Notes under the pieces: model-generated
Seen by the model: the letters and a program-made list of their open reading frames with translations, nothing else
The model's database searches: none
What the model was told of the DNA's origin: nothing
DNA from: an uncultured Candidatus Saccharibacteria bacterium
Lineage (GTDB): Bacteria > Patescibacteria > Saccharimonadia > Saccharimonadales > JACDBH01
Reading direction: 5' to 3'
Length of the DNA stretch: 12,450 nt
NCBI GenBank assembly: GCA_946479835.1
Contig: CAMLHD010000024.1
Location: 1 to 12,450 of the forward strand
Made by a program: the position numbers and the translations under genes
Shown: positions 5,154-12,450 of the stretch, piece after piece
Position numbering within the stretch: position 1 is the first letter of the stretch
Layout of the letters: every line of letters starts with the position of its first letter

Positions 5154-5182
5154 GTTATCTTTTTTCAGATAACAGTATACCA
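5154..5182 (-). promoter_or_regulatory. extended -10 element and 5' hairpin upstream of nusB
   Basis: On the minus strand TGGTATACT (5174-5182) has TATACT with the TGN extension, but no good -35. Right after it, GTTATCT (5167-5173 as read on minus) and AGATAAC (5154-5160) form a 7-bp hairpin with an A-rich 6-nt loop. This may be an internal promoter of nusB-nudix-rnc, with a hairpin close to the 5' end of the RNA. Confidence 0.4.
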
Positions 5183-5207
5183 CTTGATATATAGCGGCGC
5201 CTTGTTT

Positions 5208-5354
5208 TTAAGCGGCTTTTTTAGACGACTCCCGAGGTGTCGTGTAAGCCTTGACGGGCGACTTGGCATTGACGGCCCGAGCCAGCTTGACTACCAAGTG
5301 GCTGCGTCGTACGCCGGTCTTGCGGTGGCTTGTGCGTTTCTTGGGCTTACCCAT
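5208..5354 (-). CDS. rpmF: 50S ribosomal protein bL32
   Basis: The 48-residue basic protein begins MGKPKKRTSHRKTGVRRSH, the standard bL32 start of a K/R-rich segment with T-S-(K/H)-R and RRSH. bL32 lies near the peptidyl transferase region and exit-tunnel side of the large subunit. The zinc-binding cysteines found in some bL32 proteins are absent, so this is the zinc-free form. The C-terminal part is short and ends SSKKAA. It lies between leuS and nusB on the same strand, with its own promoter. GAAGGAG lies about 15 nt before the ATG, further than usual. The pairing of rpmF with rnc is a common bacterial arrangement. Confidence 0.9.
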   Translation of the reverse strand: MGKPKKRTSHRKTGVRRSHLVVKLARAVNAKSPVKAYTTPRESSKKAA

Positions 5355-5406
5355 AAGAAGATTGACTAACTCCTTCGATTAAATTAACTGATGAATTCAA
5401 CTGGCA

Positions 5407-5435
5407 AGTATAGCTTAATCGGCGGTTTTTCTCAA
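5407..5435 (-). promoter_or_regulatory. promoter of rpmF and the downstream nusB-nudix-rnc genes
   Basis: TTGAGA (5430-5435, 4 of 6) and TATACT (5407-5412, 5 of 6) are separated by exactly 17 nt on minus. The predicted start near 5400 gives a leader of about 46 nt. It lies just beyond the leuS stop. Confidence 0.7.
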
Positions 5436-5445
5436 GAGGTAACGG

Positions 5446-8337
5446 CTAAACGACAAAATTTATCAGCCGGCCGGGCACGAAGATGGTTTTCTTAGGTTCG
5501 CCCTTCAGGTGCACCCGGACGTTGTCATTTTCCATAGCGGCTTTTACTGCTTCGTCTTGAGATACGTCTGGAGGCAGTTGCAGCTGGGCGCGCAATTTGC
5601 CGTTGATCTGGACGACAATGGTAATAGTGTCACCGCTTAAATAGTTATCATCCCACTTGGGCCAGCTGCCCTGCTGGACCGAATTATCATGGCCCAGGCG
5701 TTGCCAAAGTTCGTCGGCCGTGTGCGGCGCGAAGGGCGCTATCAAAGCCACCAAGCCGGAAAGCGCGAACTGCCAATCAGCCCGGCCGGCGAACTTATCT
5801 TTGGCTTTCAGCTCATAAAGCTCGTTGGTGGCTTTCATCATGGCGGCGATGGCAGTGTTGTACTTCAGGTCTTCCAGGTCTTCAGTAACTTTAAGGATGG
5901 TCGGGTGGATAATTCTCAGGACTGCTTCTGATTTTCCCTCTTCTTGTTTTTCGGCCCCTAAGAATTCATTGACCAGATTCCATACCCGGCTTAAGAACCG
6001 GTGCGTACCCGGAACGCCCTGCGGATCCCAGCGCACCCATAGGTCCAGAGGAGCCGCGAACATCAGATAAGTTCGGAGCGCGTCGGCTCCGTAGCCCTGT
6101 TCGATGATTTCCAGCGGATCAACGCCGTTGCCCTTGCTCTTAGAGAACATCTGGCCGTCGGCAGCCGTGACCTTGCCATTGAATAGGAATCGTTTGAACG
6201 GTTCAGGATCATTAACCAGTCCTTTTTTGTGCAGGAAGCGCGTTACGAAACGGGCGTAGATCATATGCGCTGTGGCGTGATCGGCGCCGTTATAAAAATC
6301 TATCGGCATCCATTTGTTGACGATATTGCTGTCAAAAATCTGGTTTTCGTTGGCCGGGTCGAAGTAACGCAGCATGTACCATGACGAATCGATGTAGGTA
6401 TCGAGCGTGTCGGTCTCGCGCTCGGCCGGTCCGCCGCACTTGGGGCAGTCAACCTTCAGCCACTCGGTAGCCCGGGCCAAAGCGCTGCGGCCGTCGCCGC
6501 TCGGCGCGTAGTCGCTGAGTTCGGGCAAAACTACCGGAAGCTGATCGTCGGGTACCAGGACCGGACCATCTTTGGGGCAGTTGATGATAGGAATCGGCGC
6601 GCCCCAGTAGCGCTGGCGGCTGACACTCCAGTCGCGGATTTTGAATATGGTCTTTTCATTCGCCAAACCATCCTTGGCCAAATCAGCAACGATTTTTTCG
6701 CGGGCCTCGGACGAGCTCATACCGTCATATTTGCCGGAATTTATCAGTTCTCCCTCGCTAGTAAAGACTTCTTCATTCCATAGCTGCTCCCAGATGAGCT
6801 TTTGGTGGTCGGGTGTCAGCGTATTTAGGACTTGATCTTTATCAACCCAGATAAGCGTATGGAGCTTCTGCTCCGCTTCGGCAGGGTTGCCCTGCCCTTC
6901 AAGATTGTCCACCTCAGCCAACAAGCCGTATGCAACAGCTGTGCGATTCTGGTCTTTATGCGAAGCGCAGTAGCGGGAAATAGTAGTCCAGCGCGACTTG
7001 CCGATTATCCTGACATTATCGAGCGCAGCCTCTTCCCTTATCTCCATCAGCGCTGCTTCTTCGGGCGTTTGCCCTTCTTCGATACCGCCCATAATAGCGG
7101 TCGTGATGCCCTCGAGGCTTCCATGCCAGTTCAAAAGTGCGAATTTGCCGGTTGATTTATCCTGCAAGTGAACTACTACTGTCGGTCGTTCGACCATCTT
7201 AAGTCCGGGCTGCGGAGGATTGAACGAATCGTCTTCGGCCCACGACACGACTTGCTTAACGGGCAGCTGAAACTTCGTAGCAAACTCAAAATCGCGTTCG
7301 TCGTGCGCCGGCACCGCCATGATCGCGCCGGTGCCATAGCCCATCAGCACGTAATCGGCCAGCCACACCGGGATTTTTTGATTATTTACTGGATTAACGG
7401 CATAAGCGCCGGTAAAGACGCCGGTTTTTTCCTTGGAAGCCTGGCGTTCAACCTCGGTCTTTTTGGTCGCTTCTTTGACATAAGCTTCGACCGCTTCTTT
7501 TTGCTCAGGCGTGGTGATCTGCTCAACCAAATCATGTTCCGGTGCCAGCACCATGAAAGTTGCGCCGAACAGCGTGTCGGGCCGCGTGGTGAAGACCTTG
7601 ATCTTCTTATCTGTGCCTTCGATTGCAAAATCAACCTCGGCGCCCTTGGACTTGCCGATCCAGTTGACCTGAGCGGTCTTGACCACCTCCGACCAATTCA
7701 AGGCATCTGTGGCTTCCAGCAGCTCGTCGGCATAATCGGTGATCTTGAAGAACCATTGCTTGACCTCGCGCTTCTCAACCAGCGGGTCATCAGGTGCGTC
7801 ATGGCGCCAGCATTTGCCATCTATCACCTGCTCGTTAGCCAGCACCGTCTGGCATTTGGTGCACCACCACTGCATGCGAGCGTCCTGATAGGCCAGATTA
7901 CTCTTAAACATTTCCGTGAACAGCCACTGCGTCCATTTGTAATAAACCGGCTCATGGGTCGATATTTCCTTGGACCAATCATTGCTCCAACCCATGGCCT
8001 TGTACTGCTTGTGATAGCCGGGAATGATATTGGCCATTGATTCTTGCGGCGAAACCCCTGTCTTGATGGCGAAGTTTTCGGCCGGCAGCCCAAAGGCGTC
8101 CCAGCCGACAGGATGATAGCTTTCAAAGCCTTGCTGGCGTTTGAACCGAGCCATGACATCGCTGATGGTGTAATTCATAGCATGGCCGATATGTATGCCT
8201 GCGCCACTGGGATAATTGAACATGCTCATGGCGATATATTTGGGCTTGTCGCTAGCAAGATCAGCTTTGTATACTTGCTGCTCGTCCCAGATTTTTTGCC
8301 ATTTGGGCTCTATCTCTTTGGGGTTGTATCTCTGCAT
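5446..8337 (-). CDS. leuS: leucyl-tRNA synthetase with an inserted Nudix domain
   Basis: LeuRS attaches leucine to tRNA-Leu using ATP and hydrolyses wrongly charged tRNA. The 963 residues show the HIGH motif (HIGH, 49-52), a zinc-type CxxC...C..H segment (159-179) and the CP1 editing domain with TTRPDTLFG (250-258) and AVPAHDERDF (341-350). They then show DWSVSRQRYWG (569-579), a CPKC pair (631-634), the KMSKS motif in the form MFSKS (730-734), an anticodon-binding helical domain and the C-terminal domain. Between LPVKQVV (358-364) and the normal SEGELINSGKYDG (527-539) lies an extra piece, about 368-520. Its core reads as a Nudix fold with a box at 417-439. Usual bacterial LeuRS is about 800-880 residues, so the insert explains the length. 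The AAAGGA 8 nt before ATG is a good ribosome binding site. Confidence 0.96.
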   Translation of the reverse strand: MQRYNPKEIEPKWQKIWDEQQVYKADLASDKPKYIAMSMFNYPSGAGIHIGHAMNYTISDVMARFKRQQGFESYHPVGWDAFGLPAENFAIKTGVSPQESMANIIPGYHKQYKAMGWSNDWSKEISTHEPVYYKWTQWLFTEMFKSNLAYQDARMQWWCTKCQTVLANEQVIDGKCWRHDAPDDPLVEKREVKQWFFKITDYADELLEATDALNWSEVVKTAQVNWIGKSKGAEVDFAIEGTDKKIKVFTTRPDTLFGATFMVLAPEHDLVEQITTPEQKEAVEAYVKEATKKTEVERQASKEKTGVFTGAYAVNPVNNQKIPVWLADYVLMGYGTGAIMAVPAHDERDFEFATKFQLPVKQVVSWAEDDSFNPPQPGLKMVERPTVVVHLQDKSTGKFALLNWHGSLEGITTAIMGGIEEGQTPEEAALMEIREEAALDNVRIIGKSRWTTISRYCASHKDQNRTAVAYGLLAEVDNLEGQGNPAEAEQKLHTLIWVDKDQVLNTLTPDHQKLIWEQLWNEEVFTSEGELINSGKYDGMSSSEAREKIVADLAKDGLANEKTIFKIRDWSVSRQRYWGAPIPIINCPKDGPVLVPDDQLPVVLPELSDYAPSGDGRSALARATEWLKVDCPKCGGPAERETDTLDTYIDSSWYMLRYFDPANENQIFDSNIVNKWMPIDFYNGADHATAHMIYARFVTRFLHKKGLVNDPEPFKRFLFNGKVTAADGQMFSKSKGNGVDPLEIIEQGYGADALRTYLMFAAPLDLWVRWDPQGVPGTHRFLSRVWNLVNEFLGAEKQEEGKSEAVLRIIHPTILKVTEDLEDLKYNTAIAAMMKATNELYELKAKDKFAGRADWQFALSGLVALIAPFAPHTADELWQRLGHDNSVQQGSWPKWDDNYLSGDTITIVVQINGKLRAQLQLPPDVSQDEAVKAAMENDNVRVHLKGEPKKTIFVPGRLINFVV

Positions 8338-8357
8338 CAGTTGGTCCTTTAAAGCTC

Positions 8358-8363
8358 ATTATA
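8358..8363 (-). promoter_or_regulatory. -10 element of leuS
   Basis: A perfect TATAAT on the minus strand lies 20 nt before the leuS ATG. The leader would be about 13 nt and contain AAAGGA. No good -35 is seen 16-18 nt upstream. Confidence 0.45.
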
Positions 8364-8382
8364 CCCTGTTAAGCCATAAATT

Positions 8383-8405
8383 GGACAGACTGGTCTATAC
8401 TGTCC
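8383..8405 (+). promoter_or_regulatory. -10 element and inverted repeat at the start of the compact ddl
   Basis: TATACT (8396-8401) is 6 nt before the ATG at 8408, so the mRNA would be leaderless. The -10 lies within an inverted repeat, GGACAG (8383-8388) and CTGTCC (8400-8405), spaced by 11 nt, with a smaller palindrome AGACTGGTCT inside. A dimeric repressor site is possible. Confidence 0.35.
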
Positions 8406-8407
8406 GT

Positions 8408-9307
8408 ATGAATGTATTGCTCCTTGCCGGCGGCAACTTTGAAGAACGGGAGGTGTCCCTGTTGTCGGGTAGATCAGTAGAAGAATCCTTAAAAGCACTG
8501 GGGCATCAATACGACGTCAAAGACCCGTCCGATGATGGTTTTGACATAGACAGGTTAGCGCTTCGCTACGATGTGGTGTTTATTGCAATCCACGGGCGGG
8601 GCGGCGAGGACGGCCTGCTTCAGCGCCACCTGGAAGACCTGGATAAACCTTTTGTCGGCAGTGGCAGCAAGGCTTCTAAGCTTTGTTTTGATAAATGGGA
8701 GTATAAGGAGTTCCTGAAGCAAAAAGGCCTTCCGGCCGTCGAGGGCAGGCTGGTTTCGGTCAACGATATGTACATCGACGATTTCATGAAGCCTTACGTG
8801 CTCAAACCCATAAACAGCGGCAGCGGATTTGATCTTCAGGTAGTGCGCAGACCTTCGGAGCGTGACCGCGGCGAAGTAGCCGAAATGCTTTCGCGTCGAG
8901 GCAAGATGCTGCTGGAACCCTTGATTGAGGGAGCGGAAATTACAGTCGGCGTTTTAGGTGATGAGGTGCTGCCGGTAGCTGAAGTAATCCCACCCGAAGG
9001 GAAAAGCTTTACCCGCGAGAACCAATATAACGGCCTGTCTCAAATACTTTGCCCTCCCGCAAACATACCCGAGGGCTTGCAGAAGCAAGCAAAAGAACTA
9101 GCCAAGCAAATCCATGACCTGACGGGCTGCAGGCATATGTCGCGGACCGATTTTATTATTGATCGCAATGGCAAGCTGCTAGTGCTGGAAACAAACACTA
9201 TTCCCGGCCTTACCAACCAGAGCCTGCTGCCTAAAATGGCAGCTGCCGCCGGCTATTCTATGTCCGAGATGGTATCAAAACTGCTGAAGATGGCGGTCAC
9301 GAAATAA
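8408..9307 (+). CDS. ddl: D-alanine-D-alanine ligase, compact form
   Basis: Ddl joins two D-alanines using ATP for the peptidoglycan stem peptide; it is a cytoplasmic ATP-grasp enzyme. The start is ATG at 8408, giving MNVLLLAGG directly; a longer frame upstream runs antisense to leuS and is not used. The 299 residues match the length of E. coli DdlB. Motifs in order: EREVSLLSG (13-21), HGRGGEDG (62-69), VLKPINSGSG (131-140), EGAEITVGVLG (174-184) and RTDFIIDRNGKLLVLETNTIPG (246-267, in two parts: RTDFIID and LVLETNTIPG). The D-Ala subsite NxxPGLTNQSLLP (263-275) is canonical. The loop that is usually FYDYEAKY is replaced by SFTRENQYNG (200-209). It converges on the aminotransferase gene, with an 11-bp overlap of the 3' ends. 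Confidence 0.9.
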   Translation: MNVLLLAGGNFEEREVSLLSGRSVEESLKALGHQYDVKDPSDDGFDIDRLALRYDVVFIAIHGRGGEDGLLQRHLEDLDKPFVGSGSKASKLCFDKWEYKEFLKQKGLPAVEGRLVSVNDMYIDDFMKPYVLKPINSGSGFDLQVVRRPSERDRGEVAEMLSRRGKMLLEPLIEGAEITVGVLGDEVLPVAEVIPPEGKSFTRENQYNGLSQILCPPANIPEGLQKQAKELAKQIHDLTGCRHMSRTDFIIDRNGKLLVLETNTIPGLTNQSLLPKMAAAAGYSMSEMVSKLLKMAVTK

Positions 9308-10220
9308 CAGTCGTCCAGGAGTCGTATTCTGGAATATTTCCCCTTATGACATCGCTATGCAGGTGGCGCAGCCGCTCGGTAATCTCGCCCGTCTTGCCAT
9401 CGCCGATCTTGCGGGCATCCACTTCTATTATTGGCGCCAGGTATGCGGAGGTGCCGCAGGCAAACGCTTCTTCGGCTATGTATAGTTCTGTCAGGTCAAT
9501 GGCCCGCTCTTTAACCGGTATACCGATATCTTTAGCGAGCTGAATGACCGTACGGCGGTTAATGCCTTCCAGTAAATCGTGGGTCGTATCCGGCGTAATA
9601 AGCTCGCCTTCCCTAACAATGAAGATATTGGCAGCGCTCAATTCGCAGATATGACCGCTGCTGTCTAAGAAAACGCAGTCATCATAACCGCTATCGAGCG
9701 CGTCCTGCTTAGCAAGTACCGAGTTAACATAGGCTCCGTTGACCTTCGCTCTAGAGGGAATAGCATTATCGGGAATACGGCGCCATACGCTTGTCTTCAA
9801 CCGCGTTCCGTGCCCGGGCAATATAGAAGCGGCTTCGTAAGCGAACATGCTGAGGGTCGTATGCAGCCCGCGCGAACGTGTTCCCGGGACTAAGTCGTCT
9901 ACATGAACTGTGGCGCGCACGAACACTTCTTCGTCAAGCTTGTTGGCCATCACAAGTTCTTTGACCGCCATCTTGAACCTGCCGAAATCCCATTTTTTGT
10001 CAAAGTCATCAATACCCACAATCCGCGCTGAATCTGCCAAGCGTTTGAAGTGATCTCCAAGCCGGAAAACGACGAGCTGGCCTTGGTTGTTCCTGGAAAT
10101 CGGGAATACCGTATAGACACTGAGACCGTAAAGTACGGCCGAGCTGGCAACGCTCAAGCTGGCCGACTCGAGCGGCACCAAGCGATCGTTCAGGTATACT
10201 TTGTCTAATATTTTTGCCAT
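9297..10220 (-). CDS. ilvE: class IV PLP aminotransferase, IlvE-like
   Basis: Fold-type IV enzymes of this group move amino groups between branched-chain amino acids, or in relatives D-amino acids, and 2-oxo acids. The 307 residues show the PLP lysine K159 in RAKVNGAYVNS, the conserved Glu in ELSAANIF (193-200), a GI-R-T block (219-224) that holds the cofactor phosphate, an ELYIAEEAFACGTSA stretch (245-259) and VDARKIGDG (267-275). Overall it is closest to the branched-chain aminotransferase pattern. Its start overlaps the stop of the second ddl by one base (TAATG), so the two are translated as a unit. That neighbourhood, with ddl and murF, makes a role in supplying D-alanine or glutamate-type amino acids for the cell wall worth considering. 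The sequence alone does not show D-specificity. Confidence 0.85.
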   Translation of the reverse strand: MAKILDKVYLNDRLVPLESASLSVASSAVLYGLSVYTVFPISRNNQGQLVVFRLGDHFKRLADSARIVGIDDFDKKWDFGRFKMAVKELVMANKLDEEVFVRATVHVDDLVPGTRSRGLHTTLSMFAYEAASILPGHGTRLKTSVWRRIPDNAIPSRAKVNGAYVNSVLAKQDALDSGYDDCVFLDSSGHICELSAANIFIVREGELITPDTTHDLLEGINRRTVIQLAKDIGIPVKERAIDLTELYIAEEAFACGTSAYLAPIIEVDARKIGDGKTGEITERLRHLHSDVIRGNIPEYDSWTTVIS

Positions 10221-11377
10221 TAGAATTGCTTCAGGTAATTAGTATTGAACGATACGGTTTTATGCTGGGCTTTCTGCCAGCGTTCTTCGGCAAATCCCAC
10301 AAGACGCGTTACCAGCTCCACTGCCGATACCCCGGCTTTGCTCCAGTTGTGCGCGTACAGCCCTCCGGGCAGCGGGTTGATCTCATTAAAGAAAACTTCT
10401 TTTGTGTTGGAGTCGATCAGCATATCGATCCTGGCAATGCCGGTGCAGCCGACAGTCTTAAAAACATCCAAGCCAAGTTTCTCTGCTTTCTTATAAAGAT
10501 CTTCCGGAAGGTCAGCCGGAACTTTGCTGTAGCCTTGGGAACCGTTTGCCTTGCTTCCGCCCTTCTTACCGCCTTGCATATATTTAGTATCGAAGTCAAA
10601 AAAATCTTCCGGCTTGGTGAGGGGCTGTTCCAGCAATGCGGGAGTGGGCTCGGTGTTGCCCATGATCGGCAGCGTTACCTCTATCAGGTTTTGTACGCCC
10701 TGTTCAACGATAATGCGGCTGTCGTAATGTGCCGCCACTTCCAGTGCATTGACCAGCTGTTCTGGCGTATCAACTTTAGATATGCCGATGCTTGAGCCAA
10801 GCCTTGCCGGCTTTACGAACAGCGGGTATTTGAGAGGTTTTATCTTTTCGAGCACATCTTTATGATTGCGGGCCAGTTCATCGTCGGTAAACCATACCCA
10901 TGGCGTCGATGGGATACCGGCGCTCTCGGCAACCTGCTTGGCCAGTATCTTATCCATCGCGATCGCACTGGCTGCCACGCCGCATCCGACATAAGGGACA
11001 TTGGCCATTTCAAGCACTCCCATCAGCTCGCCGTCTTCACCGTGCGTGCCATGCATCGCCGGAAAAACGATATCGATTTTTTTGTACTGCTTGCGGCCGG
11101 CGAACTGGCTGGATTTTACCAATGTCAGCCCATTGTCAACAGAAAGCTGCACGCGCGGAAGCTTGCGCATCAGTTCCTCAATGTCTCCGCTTTGGAAGGT
11201 CTTTATGTCTTTTAGTTTTTTGTCCCACAGCCACGTACCGTCCTTTGCGATATATACTGGCTCGACATCATATTGCCCGGAGGCTTCCAGCGGTTTTATC
11301 ACGCTGGAAATGGCGGTTACAATCGAAACGTCGTGCTCTGTTGAGCGTCCGCCGAAAATAACTGCGATTGTCTTCAT
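10220..11377 (-). CDS. D-alanine-D-alanine ligase family protein, divergent long form
   Basis: This is a second ATP-grasp ligase of the Ddl family, 385 residues from ATG at 11377, chosen because MKTIAVIFGGRSTEHDVS is the canonical start; longer starts run into a palindrome. It shows HGTHGEDG, a PLFVKPARLGSSIGIS phosphate-binding loop, FFDFDTKY in the omega-loop position, an inserted Gly/Lys-rich segment (GGKKGGSKANGSQG), and ARIDMLID before the metal ligands NEIN. After NEIN the usual NTxPGxTxxSL, which binds the second D-Ala, is replaced by NPLPGGLYAHNW. The second substrate may therefore differ. It follows murF on the same strand after 53 nt and is coupled to the aminotransferase. Standard Ddl activity remains possible. 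Confidence 0.85.
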   Translation of the reverse strand: MKTIAVIFGGRSTEHDVSIVTAISSVIKPLEASGQYDVEPVYIAKDGTWLWDKKLKDIKTFQSGDIEELMRKLPRVQLSVDNGLTLVKSSQFAGRKQYKKIDIVFPAMHGTHGEDGELMGVLEMANVPYVGCGVAASAIAMDKILAKQVAESAGIPSTPWVWFTDDELARNHKDVLEKIKPLKYPLFVKPARLGSSIGISKVDTPEQLVNALEVAAHYDSRIIVEQGVQNLIEVTLPIMGNTEPTPALLEQPLTKPEDFFDFDTKYMQGGKKGGSKANGSQGYSKVPADLPEDLYKKAEKLGLDVFKTVGCTGIARIDMLIDSNTKEVFFNEINPLPGGLYAHNWSKAGVSAVELVTRLVGFAEERWQKAQHKTVSFNTNYLKQF

Positions 11378-11381
11378 AAGC

Positions 11382-11411
11382 ACCATGCTAGCATGGTAAT
11401 TTTGCAATTAC
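11382..11411. promoter_or_regulatory. two abutting palindromes before the long-form ddl
   Basis: ACCATGCTAGCATGGT (11382-11397) is a perfect 16-bp palindrome that ends 4 nt before the ATG at 11377. It overlaps by two bases GTAATTTTGCAATTAC (11396-11411), a 6-bp inverted repeat with a 4-nt centre. In RNA they would fold at the translation start; as DNA they look like operators. Confidence 0.45.
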
Positions 11412-11442
11412 AACATACAATTAATGCTAGTTAATTGTAATT
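11406..11442. repeat. AT-rich inverted repeat at the murF 3' end
   Basis: AATTACAA (11406-11413) and TTGTAATT (11435-11442) are an 8-bp inverted repeat 21 nt apart, with ATTAAT and TTAAT inside. It covers the murF stop. It could act as a weak terminator or processing site between murF and ddl. Confidence 0.35.
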
Positions 11443-12450
11443 ATCCGTCCAGTCATTTTGCATCAACACCAGGTCGCCTTCGGCCACGTGGTACTGCAGG
11501 TTTTCGTAGTAAGCCAGCGGATCATCCACTATTCTTATAATCCCTTTGTAGCCGCTGGCGATTAACGACGACTTGATAAAAGGCTCAACGCTGTTCTGCA
11601 TTAGAACTACCTCGTCAGGATCGGCTTGAGCGATGTATTTCCCCAGCTCTATATGCACTCGTTCGGTCTCGGTTCCTTGTTCTACCAACCCGGGGGTAAC
11701 ATATATCTTGCGTTTTGCCTCAATGCTCTTTAATAGATCAAGTCCGGCCCGCATGCCTTCTATATTTCCGTTATAGGTATCGTCTATCACTCTCGCTCCG
11801 TTAAGCATATAGGGCTGCATACGGTGTTCGAACGGCAAAGTTTTAGCTACGCCCGCTTCTATTTGCGACTTGCTTAATCCTAAGTTATGAGCAATAACTG
11901 CTGCCAATGCTAAAGGCATTACCAAGTGTTCGCCGATGAGTCCGCTTTTAAGCTTGAGTTCGCTTTTACCTTTATTAAGCTCGAAACTCGTGCCGTCTAT
12001 ATCGGAACTGATCTTAGAAATCTTCCAGCCTAGTACATCTTTGTCATCGAAACTGGAGAACTGGCCGGGCTGCAATCCCAGCGCTTTTCCGGTAAGCTCG
12101 TCCGCGTATAGATTTTTAGCCTCGACAAAAAGCTGAATGCTCGCTAAATCGGCCTTCAGATCGTCGTAAGAAGCATAGTTTTCCAAGTGATTGGGCGCAA
12201 CTCCCGTAACGACAGCCATGTCAGGGCTGGTTAGCTTTGCGATCTCAGCGATGTCGCCCGGACGAAACTCGCCGTACTCCAGAATAAGGACCTCTTCGCT
12301 GCCGGAAAGCCGGCTTTCTATCCATCGCGCGTGGCTGATCGCCACGTTCTTATTGCCGGGCGTCATCGCTACCTGTTTGCCTTCAGACAATACCGTAGCC
12401 AATATTTCTTTGAACGTAGTTTTGCCGTAGCTTCCGAGTACTGCGATCTT
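11431..12450 (-). CDS. murF: MurF-type UDP-MurNAc-tripeptide D-alanyl-D-alanine ligase, 5' end outside the window
   Basis: MurF adds the D-Ala-D-Ala dipeptide to the UDP-MurNAc tripeptide in the cytoplasm. The 339 visible residues run from the Mur-ligase P-loop GSYGKTTFKE (6-15) through TPGNKN, the EYG segment (58-60), the VAPNHLENY block in place of the usual AHLE, the DDTYNGN motif (223-229, family DDSYNAN) and a VTPGLVEQG stretch. The N-terminal substrate-binding domain lies beyond position 12450. At the C-terminus the usual VLVKGSR is replaced by LVLMQNDW, followed almost at once by the stop. Its partner ddl follows on the same strand, the classical pairing of dipeptide maker and user. 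Other Mur-ligase family members cannot be fully excluded without the N-terminal part. Confidence 0.85.
   Translation of the reverse strand, partial: KIAVLGSYGKTTFKEILATVLSEGKQVAMTPGNKNVAISHARWIESRLSGSEEVLILEYGEFRPGDIAEIAKLTSPDMAVVTGVAPNHLENYASYDDLKADLASIQLFVEAKNLYADELTGKALGLQPGQFSSFDDKDVLGWKISKISSDIDGTSFELNKGKSELKLKSGLIGEHLVMPLALAAVIAHNLGLSKSQIEAGVAKTLPFEHRMQPYMLNGARVIDDTYNGNIEGMRAGLDLLKSIEAKRKIYVTPGLVEQGTETERVHIELGKYIAQADPDEVVLMQNSVEPFIKSSLIASGYKGIIRIVDDPLAYYENLQYHVAEGDLVLMQNDWTDNYN

Noticed and set aside
7168..8040. A 290-residue open frame on the plus strand
   Set aside because: It lies fully antisense to leuS, whose motifs are unmistakable, and shows no recognisable family or start signal.
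8216..8407. A longer N-terminus for the compact ddl
   Set aside because: It would add 64 residues that overlap leuS antisense and do not belong to the family; MNVLLLAGG at 8408 is the normal Ddl start.

Overview
The window reads as chromosome of a small-genome bacterium of the Patescibacteria (CPR) type, possibly Saccharibacteria. The lineage is inferred from gene content and protein form, not from a marker search. Reasons: a short TrmD, a 48-residue bL32, no rimM in the rpsP-khpA-trmD neighbourhood, a Nudix domain inside LeuRS, few clear Shine-Dalgarno sites on housekeeping genes, and tightly packed genes with overlapping stops and starts. The standard code fits: long housekeeping frames are intact and at least two genes end in UGA.

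Layout. 1-236: a possible four-way-junction RNA, a hairpin terminator and tRNA-Gln(CUG) on the minus strand. 291-2349 (minus): trmD, khpA and rpsP, the remains of the classical rpsP operon. rpsP and khpA are separated by a terminator and a new promoter. An AT-rich orphan gene sits on the opposite strand where rimM would be expected. 2432-3290 (plus): a more GC-rich island with a small membrane protein, a 99-residue acidic protein and a 9-codon minigene, each with a good ribosome binding site and closed by a strong hairpin. 3362-5435 (minus): rpmF, nusB, a Nudix hydrolase and rnc, an RNA-metabolism operon. 5446-8337 (minus): leuS with the inserted Nudix domain. 8408-9307 (plus): a D-Ala-D-Ala ligase of compact type. 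9297-12450 (minus): murF (running off the window), a second and divergent Ddl-family ligase, and an IlvE-like class IV aminotransferase.

How they work together. The left two thirds serve translation and RNA processing: tRNA, tRNA methylation, ribosomal proteins, RNase III, NusB and leucine charging. The right third makes the peptidoglycan stem-peptide end: a possible supplier or remodeller of amino acids (aminotransferase), two dipeptide ligases and the MurF ligase that attaches the dipeptide. The least ordinary parts are the folded sequence at 9-106, the LeuRS-Nudix fusion, the paired unlike Ddl ligases and the unrecognised small-gene island. No mobile element, CRISPR array or defence system was seen.
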